DNA of 64,000 nucleotides from Glossina fuscipes (lineage: Eukaryota > Arthropoda > Insecta > Diptera > Glossinidae): positions 33,721,138 to 33,785,137 of the forward strand of contig NW_023998415.1 in the NCBI RefSeq assembly GCF_014805625.2, written 5' to 3'. The position numbers and the translations under genes were made by a program. Shown one piece after another: positions 1-15,821 of this stretch (position 1 is the stretch's first letter; each line of letters opens with the position of its first letter). Below the pieces are notes generated by a model. That model worked only from the letters and a program-made list of their open reading frames with translations. It was not told the origin of the DNA and did not search any database.

Positions 1-3000
1 TTGAACCCTAAAAAAGACCTAAAGTATTTCTAAGTTATTCGTTCGTTCGACAATTAAATTCGCCTATTCATTGGCATGCTCCTATTCCAAGCAGATTGTG
101 AAAAAAGTGAAATCAAGTTTTTCAGAGCAAATGCACGCCACCCTCCCTCAACACCGGTACAAATGCTAAGAGTTATCTTCGGTGAGTTACCGGTGACCGA
201 GATAGCTTTGTTCCTTCCTGCTAAGAAGAATACTTTAAATGGGACAAACGAAACGAAAAGTTCTGTTGGGAATTAACAACTTGTTGTCCTGATAAATATA
301 AATTAATATGTCTTTCTTCCAAAATTGCATATTGCAGTTGCCCGGATCTTTTCACTTTTTCCAAACAATATATCATATATATTACTCTTAACGATTACGA
401 TTAAGATTTCGATTTTTGATCATAAAAACATAGCTGTAACAAAGCTACTGTTACTATGTGCTTTCAGCCTTTAATAATTAATAGCGAAAATTCCACTTAC
501 TTTTCAAGCATCTTATGTCCTAACTTTTTGTCTTTTTTTCTCTTTCGTTAAATGATAAATTTGATGTTATACCTGTCATCGATGGATGAGGCTTACATTC
601 ATTTTCTCAAAACATTCACTAAGCCCAGAAGGAACGTTCAGAGACGCCATATATAATATATATATATATATGTATATATATGAGAGACAAGGTTCAAATT
701 TTGAAACAACTTAAGCATGTCCGCCCGTTTGTCTGGCTATTATAAACATTCTCTTAGCCTCAAAAATGAAGCTATCGACCTCACATTTAGCAGAAATATT
801 AAGAGTTCTTGCCATTGAAAATGGCCAAGGTCAGTCGAAATGCACGTCTATAGTACTGGGCAAAGTGAAGACATCTTTGCTTTTCCTTAGGAATAAAAAA
901 AATTGCTGTTTTTTTTGCTAACTACTCATAAACTGCAGCAGATAAATCTACAAACATTTAAACGTATGTTATATGAGCGATACTGCAGTACCTGCATAAA
1001 TACGGTAAAAATTGACTATGCCTATCCAATATTATAGAGTGTAAAATATAATATTTTTTTTTAATCGTTCGCAAAAATTAAGATATTGCCTACAAATTTA
1101 CAAAAAAAAAAGAAGAAAGACGACCTAAGTCGGCTAAAGGGTACGCCTACAATGGCCCCACACCTACGCAATAAAAAGTGTAGAAACGTTTGGTTCCCGT
1201 GTTTACTTATTACTTACAAGGTGCAACACAGACGCCATTTCCATTTTTATTAGCCACGCCCATCTAATGTTATAGAATATCAAAACTCCATTTTTTCCCC
1301 TTTTTTAGGCTTTTTTTTTTAGAAGAATGGTGATGGGTATAAAAGTTTCGGTCACGACCGTTTCGATTGTTACGTAATCGCGCGAGCACAATAAACGCGC
1401 TGTTTTGCATTCAAACATTCTTTCTTATGCTCCTTCCACATAAATTTTCGGCTAAGTGGTATCCTGCTTCTCTACCAAAATGGCAATATTAAAAACTTCG
1501 TCATATAACTCTCCTTTCTTGACAGCAGCTATGTCTCTTTTCGAATTGCTTTTGTCACTTTTTCTTTCCCGCTTGGTCGATTTATTGCGTGGGCGTAGTA
1601 GGCGTGCTTTTTGAAAAGTTTAGGTCATTTTCAATTTCTTTTGCAAATTTGTAAGCGATATCTTTATTGTTGCGAACGGGGGAAAATGTTTACCACAGAT
1701 ATTGTACGGTCGCGAAGAGACGAAGAGATGGACACATAAACGACCGGACATGTTTAGGTGCATTCCGAAGTGTCGAAATTGGCCAAGAATTTATCTGCTT
1801 TATGGTGACACCCTATAAATGTAAGTAGGCGTGGCCGATTTTCTTCATTATTGTAGGGTAATAAAACTTTGCACATAGAATATATGGTCGAATATGCTGT
1901 AGTATATGAGTAATGAATAAAAAATCAATTTTTTACTCTTTTGGAGGAACAGAAGTGTGGGCGTGTCCTTCGAAAAATTTGGTTTATTTTCAATACCAAT
2001 CTGCATGCAAAACCTTGCAATGTTTCTAACAAATTTGAAGTGGATAGCTGCACTTTTGCCGTCAGGACAATGTTTACAACAGAACAGAACGGACCGACAT
2101 GCTGAAATCGATTTAGAAAATGTCATAGATCAAGAATATGCTCATTTTTGGAGTCTATTAACGGTCCTTGTGGGAATTGCAAACATCTTCACAAAACGAA
2201 TATAATCCTTATCCTTCGATAATGGGTATAAAAATCATACAAAATTTATTATTAATAAGGAGAAAATGTGTACCCGATTTTTCAAAACGACAAGCGTAAC
2301 ATAGGCCCCCGCTAATTTTCATTCTGTTCGTCTGCACTTTCTCATTCAAATACTCTCCTAAAGACGACACATAACAAAATATGTCTAAAATCACCTATGG
2401 ATTTCACCAGCTATAGCTTATGTGATTAAATTTTGTAGATTCGTGTATGCTCCAGTTAGATTTCGTGTTGCAGAATCCCTTAAATGAAAGACGCTTCGCG
2501 AGAAATATTTTTTCATTTTTTACTATTTTTACTAATATTATTCTGCTACCTTTCGTTCCATCCCGAAAGGTTAGTCAGATGTTTAACCATTAACTCACTC
2601 AGTCTTTTGTAACTTCGTTTTTTATTTTGAATTGTCGAGAAAAAGATTTGATGGAAAGGAATTCTCTTTGCAAAAAGAAATTATTGAGTTGAAGAAAGGT
2701 TTGGTTGCAGTAAAAAGTGCGTTTATTTTTTATTAAATTAGTTGGCGGAATTTGAAAAAAAAACCAGCAACTGACCCACGCGATTATAACGCGTCGCATG
2801 GCCTTCAAAATTACTTGAACGCAAATAATAAACTCGAGAGCAAAGAAATCGCACTCTCCCTACACTTTCACTTCGAATCTACATATGGCATGTTACTTTA
2901 TTTTGCCAAGTATAAAGGTCTATGAGCTAGTTAGATAAATGCAATTTATATGCAAACCGAAACTACAACATAAGTAACTATACAAGTCAGCTAAATGGCT

Positions 3001-3477
3001 AACAATGTAATCATCTTGCTCGAAGAGCTCCACACTCATCAATATTCATTAAATTGAATTTATTTTGCAAACCTAAAGTACACAGTTTTAGGTGTTAGGG
3101 TTTTGAAAAACCAACAATAACGCTTGCTTTACCCTTGACCTTCAAAATAAAAAACAAATAGAAATATCCAAAATCGCTCATTTCATGTAGCGCTGCTTCT
3201 TCTCGCTCTCTCTCTCTCTTTCTGATTGACCCGCGTCGCAAACATCAAAACACTTTCACCGATCGATCTGCTGATCATCGATATTCAACGAATGCTTATT
3301 ATTAATACAGGTTTTATTGTAGTAGCATAAAAGTCCGTTTTTATGAATTCTCCGAGATATCAATTAATGTTATTTATAAATGTGAATGCATTTATTACGA
3401 GAATATATTATAAAAAATTCCTATTTGAATGGATGGTGGGGTAAAAAGATTTAATTATTATATTTAATATTTTTCAG
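1..3477. other. Gene-poor, AT-rich flank with repeats
   Basis: I see no credible coding exon here apart from the possibility of a 5' exon for the gene that starts at 3478. The stretch is AT-rich and carries a short TA microsatellite near 650-680, several A and T homopolymers, a CT-rich run near 3205-3225, and diverged copies of an interspersed repeat (listed separately). Short ORFs at 1848-2126 and 1957-2205 lie inside that repeat and overlap each other on opposite strands, so they are not treated as genes. Confidence 0.6.
1600..2240. repeat. Diverged interspersed repeat, left copies
   Basis: Two or more degraded copies of one repeat family lie here. They share blocks with the 22.4-23.8 kb region: the string catagaatatatggtc occurs near 1873 and near 22716. 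Each is followed by a matching tatgagta-tgag block and a closing block with the form atcctt-cg-taatgggtataaaa. A segment with gcgatatctt, a gtttaccacaga motif, a GGAC-rich tract and a gtgcattcc motif near 1656-1765 also recurs near 22450-22560 and 23345-23455. The family was not identified. The absence of terminal repeats or an ORF suggests a non-autonomous or decayed element. Confidence 0.55.
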
Positions 3478-6301
<2,824 letters not shown>

Positions 6302-7066
6302 ATATGGATACTGTTCAGAATTAATTTTAAACTTTCTGACATGATAATTTAGTATAATTAAGACCTTTAAGGACTTTATATATTATGTATAAGTGTGTCT
6401 ATTATTGATAAAAGTATGTCTATTATTGGTTAAAGCTGTTAGTGGGCAGTATCGCGTTTGGTATTCTCACTAAACATTTATTTTTTACATCATCATTTTT
6501 CTATACGAATAATTAAATTAAATTCAATTTATTTTACGAAAAGTTATAATTAATTCATAAACATTATATCAAGTTCTTCAAGCAATCATCATCACTACTA
6601 TGTACAAAGCGTATTTCATCACCAATTTTTGCGCTAATAAAATTTATCAATTTTCTTTAAGAGCATTCAGAATTTTATAAATAAGAATGTATCATACACA
6701 TACACATATATGTTTAGAATAATAAATAATCTATTTACGCAGCCATAACAATAAACGATGTTTGTAAGTATATTTTACGATCAAGTGTAACATTTTTTGT
6801 GATTGCGCCAAAAAAGGCGATTTTATTAAACTGAAATCAAAATGATATACCAACAATAAAAAGGTTTATTCCAGTAAAAAACTAACCATTAAATATCCAT
6901 TCATTCAGTGCCTACAATATTAGACAATTATGTGCTATCGTATTTGTTGGATAAGAAAGACGTTAGGTAACTGCACATTGTTGTGTTAGTTCTTTGCTTC
7001 AATCTGACGACAAACTAACGAAAAGTGAATATGAAAAGTTGCGATAAACAGTGATAAAAAGTCGAG
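6302..7066. other. 3' flank of R3HCC1L and intergenic DNA
   Basis: This is AT-rich sequence with several AATAAA-like signals, for example around 6718-6730 and 6855-6862, that could serve as 3' ends of the upstream gene. No ORF or repeat of note was seen. Confidence 0.5.
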
Positions 7067-7290
7067 ATGGTTGATGGAAATGCAACATCAGAAGTAAGAA
7101 CGACTTTTATTTACACTTTCTCTTTTCACTTCGTTCTGTATATACCAAGCAGATTTAAATTATGATTCGTTTTTTCTAGAAACAATCTCATAAAGGTCGA
7201 AAACTTGAGCAAAAAAAAAAGAAAGAACAACAATCCACCGCAATTTCTTCTAATAGATTTATCCCTGTTCATCGCTGTGCTCTGTGTTAA
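7067..7290 (+). CDS. Tiny two-exon lysine-rich ORF, status uncertain
   Basis: ATG at 7067 opens nine codons (MVDGNATSE), followed by a good donor (GAA|GTAAGA). An 86-nt intron ends in a T-rich tract and TTTTTTCTAG at 7179. Exon 2 (7180-7290) continues in phase as KQSHKGRKLEQKKKK, then QSTAISSNRFIPVHRCALC and a stop. The product would be about 46 residues. The basic start with an HKGR motif is loosely like the N-termini of ribosome-biogenesis GTPases such as Bms1 and Tsr1, so this could be a truncated copy of the first exons of such a gene or a short unrelated peptide. No downstream exon that continues the family was found. The real splice signals are the main reason to list it. Confidence 0.3.
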
Positions 7291-9561
7291 ACTACATGCG
7301 CGCCTAATATCTCACTTAAAATATAAAGGATGAGGAATGTGGACGTACTTTTCTATACAAGTAAATACCAGACCCGACTATAAAAATATGGTATGAAATG
7401 GTCACGATTTCTGTATATTAATTATCAGTTTTGTTTTCATTTGAAAGGTATGCCAAAATTATCAAATCTATATTACTTCATGATATAGACGAGAAATTTA
7501 GAAAAACGTTAAATTTTTATTAAATCAAGACTTCAATACTATTGCAAATAGTACTGTTTAGTAAGATAAAGGAACATGTAAAACAATTATATATTTGGCG
7601 GAGGCCGAATTTTGCATGCCCACCACTATGCTTTTGGGCCAATTTCAATACTAATCTGCGTGCAAAAACTTTTAATTCGACCAGGAAAGTGCCAACAACA
7701 AATACCACATACACAGACAGACATGGTTTTACTTTGTAGAGTCTCTGAAGCTTCCTTTTGAGTGTTACGTACAATATGAAAAAAAACAAAATGATTATGC
7801 GCTCATCTTTCATTGGAGGGTATAAAGAGGTCAAAGATTTTTGCCAAAATGCCCCAATATACAACATTTATATCATTAAATATGTGTAAAATGTGACATT
7901 AGTACAAGCGTGTGTCCTGCGTGAGTTTTTTGGAGGGCAATCATATAAGCAGGCGATAATCGCTTGTCTGCCTCTTTTTAGAAGACAATTGATTATCGCA
8001 AGAGGCTTATCAGTTGCCATCGTCGTCAGTTTTCCAATAATTTTCCTCAAATTTTCCATTACAATGTATTAATAACTGAGAGAAACGTAAGAAATGAGAG
8101 CCAAGTTGACGTTTGTTTTAGTATAAACAAACTACATATGGTAAACAATAGCAAGCATGCAAAATGAAATGAACAGAAAATTATGTAGCATTTGTGGTAC
8201 GCTATATTTACTTTAATTTAGCTCGACATTTAAGAAAAAAAATTATACTTATTTTTTTTTCTTCGCCACTCACAAATGTCATTTCGGACACATTAGATTT
8301 TCTTTAAATTTTGGAATTAAAAACTCATTTTCTAGCAGCTGTTTATATTTTTCTTTCACAGCGGCTCTGTTGAAAAACCAACTCTAAAAAAGGGATTTGT
8401 GGTAACTTTGTTTAGTTTATACTCAATGCTAATGCAAATTGACTCTCAACGACAGCAACTTATTGTCGTAACTGAGAGAGCGCGTTTAGCGATAGTCACC
8501 AGCAAAATTTATCAACAAGATTAAATTCTTTTGGCGATCACGCTTACATGATTACCCTTCTGATTTTCTACGCTCAATGTTTTATTTTTATATATAGGTA
8601 ACGTGAATAATTTGTTTGTTATATTATTTTTTTTCCCCATTTTATGACAAACAGGTAAACACCGTTCACACTACACTACTATGTAAACATCAAATTTAGA
8701 TGTATTTCGTTTCAATATTTCCAAATTCAAAAGTAAAATTCTTTCTGTACCAAAATTGGTATAATTACTTTAGTCCTACACGCAAATCATCTCGTTTTTG
8801 AGATACTCAGTCAATTAACAACCAATTAAATCGTTATATGTAATTTATATGATTACAAACTAGATAGTTACGTAACAATTTTAAAAATGTAACATCCCAT
8901 TGCGTATTTGAAAGTTAATAAGGAAGAATACAAATTTCCAAAATTTGCCGCTATTTCTCGTACTTGTTAAGTTAAATGAAGTTATATTTTGATTTGACAG
9001 CGGTTTTATGTGTATCTTGTTTACCCTGTTAATATTCAGTCAAATGTTCAACAAACACATTTTTAATCTAAATAAAGAACTAAAAAACGAATGTTTCTTG
9101 AGTTAATAATAACAAATTATGTTTGTTTATTTAAAGAAAAAAAAAAAAAACGGGACAACAATATACAGTGTGAAATATCTAATGCAAAAAATACATATTC
9201 GTAGCAACGCTGTTTAAATACTTTTTCAGATGTATGTAAATACCTGCATATGTTTTTTCTATTGTGTGTTGTGATATGGTAAAACAAATTCATTTGGAAG
9301 CGTAGGAATAAACACTTGACGATTGGGAATTGATTTTCAATTGTCTACAATTTTGTAATTGAAAATGATTAATGAGAAATAATTGAAAAAAAAAAGAAAA
9401 ACAACTAATATAATAATTCAAATTTTTAATAGGACATTTTTCAATAATTAAGAGAAAGTGGCTTTTTGCTGATATAATTTTCAATAATTGTATACTGACA
9501 AAGCAATAATAGAAAAATTTTATAAAAAAAGTGTGAGTTTGTTGTGTTTAAGTGATTAAAA
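7291..9561. other. Intergenic, AT-rich; Girdin upstream region
   Basis: No coding exon was recognised. The part from 7590 to 7830 is a diverged interspersed repeat (listed separately). The remainder is AT-rich with homopolymers and short ORFs that show no family resemblance. The last few hundred bases should contain the Girdin promoter and 5' UTR, but I could not place a start site. Confidence 0.5.
7590..7830. repeat. Diverged interspersed repeat copy
   Basis: A block with caatactaatctgcgtgcaaaaac near 7645-7670, a short acagacagacatgg tract, and then ctgaagcttccttttgagtgttacg matches the same order of blocks at 22865-22890 and 23745-23775 (tgaagcttccttctgggcgttataaa). It closes with a gagggtataaa box near 7816. 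It is another decayed member of the family seen at 1.6-2.2 and 22.4-23.8 kb. Confidence 0.5.
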
Positions 9562-12500
9562 ATGGCAGCTGTTGTGGGTGCTATGGCTGCTTCATCTGTA
9601 GAAATAGAAGAATTCATTAATGGTGCGCTTGTAGCTTGGGTAAGTTTTTGTTATATATATATACATATTTATGTACGTGTTCTATATTCCTAAATATGCA
9701 TATTTAAGAAAAGGCGACAGATATAGTTTATATGTAAGTTACATCTAATGAAAGATTCTTAAATGTTACATTTAGCTGGAATCTTGTTTATGTCATCCGG
9801 AAATTCTTTGTGGCTACGATTCCTTACTCGATGGACATATTATACATAATGTGTGGTTACAAATTGATCCAGAACCGTCAACAAATCCAAGAGATATCAA
9901 TGACCTTTCAGGTGTGCCCTTAGCAATGGCTAGAGTTAAAAATTTCGAGTGCATTGTGCGGAACATGAAACAATTGTTTGAAGAAGAATTTGGTCAAACA
10001 ATTTTATTATTACCGGACTGTTACACATTGGGCTATCATTCGGAAACTAAGCAGGGCTTGGAACAAATGAAAATTTTGTTAACGTTATTATTGGGAGCCG
10101 CTGTGCAGTGTCCCAATAAAGAACATTTTATTGGACGCATTAAAGGATTGGATGTTGACACTCAGCATTCCATTGTCGAGTTAATAAAACAGGTAAACAT
10201 CTTTTGTTTTGAAACTGAACTATGTGGAAAATTTTGCTTCACTGTATTTTAATTTACGCAGGTAACAGTTAATCACAGTTTAGTATTGAGTGAAGAATCC
10301 ATTGAGTTATTAAGTGCCCAAGATATGTACAATCACATCGTACGTTTAAGTAGAGAACGCGACAATATTTATCTAAAATGGATATCGGCAATTTGTGCAG
10401 AGACCGTTTTAAATCAGTCCACATGTTCAGAAACTCTACCGTCTCTTTCACTTTCCAATGGTGTATCCTCGCCGGTTGCATCGCCATCTTCAAACGAGAA
10501 GAACAATCATATGGCTGTTGAGTTAGCAGATTCAAAATCCAGACTAAGAAAATTACGTCAAGAGCTGTAAAATATATCTAAAGTAATTCATAAATAATCT
10601 TAATGATCTTACTGTTGTTACACTTACAGCGAGGAGAAGTCAGAAAGTTATCTGGAACTGCGTGAGGAATTCGATCATAAAAATGCGCAATATGAGAAAC
10701 TTCGCTTGGAAGTATATAAAATTTTAATTAATTTTTGAATTGAGATTGACATGTATTGTTATTATTTTCTGCAAATATAAAGAGTCAAGAGTGGCATGCG
10801 GAAGCGAAACGTGCTACCGCATATCGCGATGAATTGGATGTATTGCGAGAGCGATCAGAGAGAGCAGACAAATTGGAAGTTGAAGTGCAAAAACTCAGAG
10901 ACAAACTTACCGACTCGGATTTCTACAAGATACGCGTAGAAGAATTACGCGAGGATAATAGAATGTTATTAGAAACAAAGTAAATATTATAAAAGACCTA
11001 AATGGAACAAGGTTATCAGTTGATTAAGTTGTTCATTATTTTTGCAGAGAAATGCTGGAGGAACAATTGCAAAGGTCACGAAAGAGGTCCGAGCACGTTA
11101 TGACGTTGGAGTCTGAAATTATTAAATACAAACAAAAATTAAATGATTTGACTTTGGAAAGAGATGCTGATCGATCAAGAATGGAAGAATTAATCGAAGA
11201 GAATACACAATTCCAGCTGGCAGCGAAAAATCTAACTAGTACTATCGATATGGATAAGTCGTTTTCAGACATTGACGACGGGTGTAATTCTGGCGATAAT
11301 AGTCTATCGGAGCAGCTAACAAATAGTGCACAGGTATAGAAATATTAGAAAGTGGATTTTTCGTTTCAATAGTAGTTTATATTCCAATTTCTCCAAACTT
11401 TCTAGACTAGGGTATTAAAATTAGAATTAGAAAATCGACGTTTGGCAGCTGCGTTGGATCAAGTAAAAGAATCTGCCTTTCATGAGTCAACAAACAAAAT
11501 ACTGGAACTGGAAAAAGATAAAAAACGATTAAGTTTGAAAGTAGAACAAATGCAAGACAATATTCAACGTTTGATACAACAAAATAACGAGTTGGAGAAT
11601 CTGTTTAAAAATGCACTGAAAGAAAATAAAAAAATTCAAGACACTTTGGATCAACGTCAAAAAGCGCACGACAAGGAAAGCCAGGAACGCGAAACGGAAC
11701 GGAATATAATAATCGATTTAGAAAAGCATATAGAGACTTTAACTAAGGAGAAGCAACGGATTCAGCGGCTACATGAAAGCATACAAAGAAGGGCCGACGA
11801 TTTGGAGAGAACATTAGAAACACGCGGAAAAGAAATTGAGCGATATACAGCAAAAGTTAAAAGCTATGAAGAAACAAAAGAACTTGTTTACGAATTGCAA
11901 GGCAAAATTACCGGATATGAACGTGAAAATTCCAGCCTTTCCAGGGAAGTTAATAAACTTAAAGAAAACTTAGAGGGAAAATCGGTGGTATTGGATCAGA
12001 AATGTGCCGAAATATCGAAGCATGTTAAGGAAATAAATCGTTTAGTAAAAGCAGTGGAGGACAACGAATTGGCGCACGCTCGTATTACGGAACTTGAAAC
12101 AAAAAATCACGATTTACTTTCTCAGCACGAGATCGATCTTCAAACTATTTCCACACTGCGCAATGATCTGGTCAATGGTACTTTAGCTACTAATAAAGTA
12201 AGACATAGGCTGGAAAAGCTTGGGCTCAATGTCGACCCAATCGCGGATGATAATTCGGACTTAAATGTAGAGACAGTAGTTGAGAAACTAGTTCGTAATC
12301 CGGAAACTTTCAAGACTGTCCGTGAAATAATGTTAAATGTATCAAAGCAACAACAAATAAGCGGGAATGCTAAATCTGATATTTGTGTGCTATGCCATCG
12401 CAAAGAGGTTTTCACGGTCGAGAAAAATATTGAGTTGTCATCGCTCTCGCCTAATAGGGAGCCACGAGCAGTTAGTTTTGAGCACACTGTACGACTGGGG

Positions 12501-15500
12501 CCATCCCAAGAAACTGTCGAATTGATACGTTTGTCGGAAGCGAACACGCAGCTCTCTGCCCGCTATGCAACATTGCAATCTATTAACGAAGAATTGCAAG
12601 CTGAAAATGCGCGATTTAAAGTAGACGTAGCCACTCTTGGATCTCAAGTCACCTCATTGAATACACAGCACGTAGCTTTGCAATTGACCAATTCTCAGTT
12701 AAGTACTGATAAAGACACGTTGCTTAAGAAAAACGAGTCCCTCAAACAAGAGCACAAAAATCTACTGCACGATCAAGTTACCTTACAATGTTTACATGAC
12801 CAACTTTCGGCTGAGTATGAGTCGCTCAACACAGAGAAAGAACAACTGAAAGCAGTTGCGCGTGACTCGAGGAACGAATCACGCGAATTGAGAGGACAGA
12901 TTGTTAAATTGGAAAGTCAGGTAAATGATATGAATAGGCAGCAATCGTCAATGACGTCATGCGTTAAGGATCTGACAAATTTGCGCGCAGAGCACTCAAA
13001 ACTCACAGATGATTTCCGTAATCTATTTGCGAATAGTAGTCGTTACAAAAATGAATTCAAAAATATACAAGAACAGTACAAGCAGATACGTGAAGAGAAT
13101 AATAAACTAAAGTTGCAAAATACTGAAATGAGCGACGAGTTAACTGGTCGTGTTGATCAAATCAAAATATTGGAAAGGCAGTACAGTCAATCCACTCAGC
13201 GTTGCGAGGTATTTTAAAAATTTGCTTAAGAGAATTGTTTAAATAATGATTTGACTACTTTTCAGATGCTGGTGCAACAGAACCGTGACCTTGACTATGA
13301 GCGTAAAACGTTAATGGAAAATGTTTCACATTTACTAAAGCAATACCATGAACTGCTTTCACTTTCGCTGGAGGACAAAAAACATTTTCACGAAGAAGAA
13401 AAAAGTTATACCGAATGTGTTCATAATCTGACTCGACAGAAAGAAAAGCTTGAAGAAAAAATTATGGAATTATTCAAAAAATCAGAAAGTGCAGTACCAA
13501 AGAAGTATAATTGTTTCAGAGCTGTTTCTATTTATTTGATTGCTAATGCGTAGCATTATTATTGCTTTCAGGAAACCGTTTGCCAGCAGCTTAGTGAGGC
13601 GGGTTAAAAAAGCCAGTTCTGACTTCATGAGCAAGGTTCCAAGTCGTGTAAGAAATTCAAATATATTAATGGAAGCTTAATAATAAAAATATGGTTATTA
13701 TTTATTCAGAATCGACGAACTTGGATAGATGACACACGCTCGCCACAGTCAGGATTCATGGTAGGCTCAGAGTCTGGTGGCAATGATTCTGATAATAGCA
13801 CTGAAGAACCAATTTCGATCAGTTCCGATACTCATTTGCTGCAGCGTAACATACCTATCCGCCAAAGTCTTCAACGGTATGCTTTCAGTTTATTATATAT
13901 TTTCAACTGACCATAAGGGCTAATAATTTTCGAAAAGATACATAGGACTAATTTCAAGTTTTTTGTTAACATTTTCCGTTTATTTAATTTTATTTTAAAT
14001 TGTTTTTAGGATTTATTTAAAGATTCTACTCTTTTTTTTTTTTTTTTAACCTCTTGTTGAACATCAAACAAGATTATGTGCGCACAGTTTCCTCTCCTCT
14101 TATCTTAATTATATATGCAAAAATAAAATATTGTTTACCTAATTTTATCATACACTGTGCACATACGATTAAAACTTTCGCGTAGAATATTTAGAAAAGT
14201 TTACAGAAAAACGGACATAACTTCAGCTCGTCCGGTAAGAGATTTTCGATAGTCCGTCTTTCTCCGTAAGTGGGTTTCTTGACTGTAACCATTTAGGGAA
14301 TTCTTGCTGGATAGAAAGTGATATCGACCTCCTTTGCCGTCGAAGTAGCTAACTTTACAATGAGAAGTTCGTTTATTCATTATAACCTCCGATCATTTGA
14401 CCTTTTGGACTATATTAATATAATATATTATTCTGTTAGACAAAAGTGTCTAACTTTAACTGGATAATTAGAACTCTCTTTGTTCTGTTTGAACGCATTG
14501 ATGGGAATATATTTTGATTTGGTTGTAAATTATTTAATAGTTCGAAGTCCCTCCTTTTACAGAAAGTGTAGAACAACTAACAGAAGCAGTATTTGTTTAA
14601 ATTGGTTCATTTTTACATATTTACACAAATTATAGCGATAACATGGCAAAATACGATTCAAATTTTATTGGATTATAAAAAATAAATTTCAAATCAAAGC
14701 AAATTACAAAAATGGTATCGACGAAAATATCCTTCAATTAGAACTCTTTATTTTACTTGATCTTCATTTCATTCACTCTTACACGTCATTTAAAGAATTA
14801 TTGTGAGTCATTAAAATTAAGAACATAAACAATAACGTCGGAAACGGCCAAAACTTAAAATACATTTCCAAACGGAAGAGACAAACATTGTCACCGAAAA
14901 GTTTACAAGATTTTTTTTTTAAAGTTTTCTATTTCTTTATACCACATGGACCGCCCTTAGATATTTCCTAAGTAACTTAACATAAGAATTATCGAATATA
15001 ATATTAAATTACTCTTACATATGCCTATAAAAACAACTACATTTACACAGAAATACATTGGATAACTCAATCTCTCGGGGCGGCACACTGCGAAGTAGTC
15101 TACAAACACAACGACTTACGGATTTGGGCAATTCGCGTAGAAATAGCATACACGGGTAAATATGATTTCAGGTTTAGAAATTCACAATGCCTTTTATGTC
15201 CTTAACAATACAATCTAAACTTGATGTGAGAGGATATTCCCTATACTCAGAAAAGAATGAATTTTGTATGAAAATTTAGTTAACTCTTTTAATGCATATT
15301 TTTTAAATTTATTACTTATACTTATCGATATTGTTTATTTCATTTGTCTAACCTTCTTTTTTAACCCAATTTTTTGTTTTACAAATAGTTTGGAAGCACC
15401 CGACGTTACGGGCAGTAGTTTAACATTAGGAACAGCTGGCTCCCGGCGTACAGTATACGTTATTGATGAGAATCAAAAAATTCCAGACGCCGCGGCGGGT

Positions 15501-15821
15501 CAACAAACGACACATATATCAAGTAATACAATCAGTGATAGTCCCACTCCAACTGTGAACAACACAAATAACGTAGCCGAGTCTCAAACACTTACCGAAA
15601 GCGGCCAAAAGAACGACAATCCTTCCACATTTCTTGTTTATAATCGTATTAACACCATTATGGGTAACTCGTCGCTTAATTCAAACAACAACGAAGTACA
15701 TTCAGCGACTACTGCAGGTAATCGCGACGACGACGACCATCAGCAAGATGACAATAAATTATTACGTAAACGCAGTGAAGATAATAGTAATAGTGTTTGG
15801 TATGAATACGGATGTGTGTAA
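9562..15821 (+). CDS. Girdin: Girdin (CCDC88/Hook-related coiled-coil protein)
   Basis: Twelve exons join in phase: 9562-9639, 9776-10192, 10262-10566, 10630-10711, 10783-10979, 11048-11333, 11406-13208, 13266-13504, 13572-13647, 13710-13876, 15051-15155 and 15389-15821 (1395 residues). The first ~200 residues form the Hook-type (CH-like) head, with LLLLGAAVQCPNKEHFIGRIKGLD close to vertebrate Girdin/Daple. A long coiled coil follows, including the family blocks TAYRDELDVLRE, DFYKIRVEELREDNRMLLETK (read as separate pieces) and ERDADRSRMEELIEEN. After the coil come a basic stretch (PFASSLVRRVKKASSD) and a Ser/Asn-rich tail ending VWYEYGCV-stop. Family members link actin, microtubule motors and G-protein/Wnt signalling at membranes. 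The last three residues, GCV, match the PDZ-binding end of Daple. The ATG at 9562 was chosen because it precedes the head domain without an upstream in-frame alternative. The 1.2-kb intron 10 and the 3' exons are the least certain parts. Confidence 0.92.
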
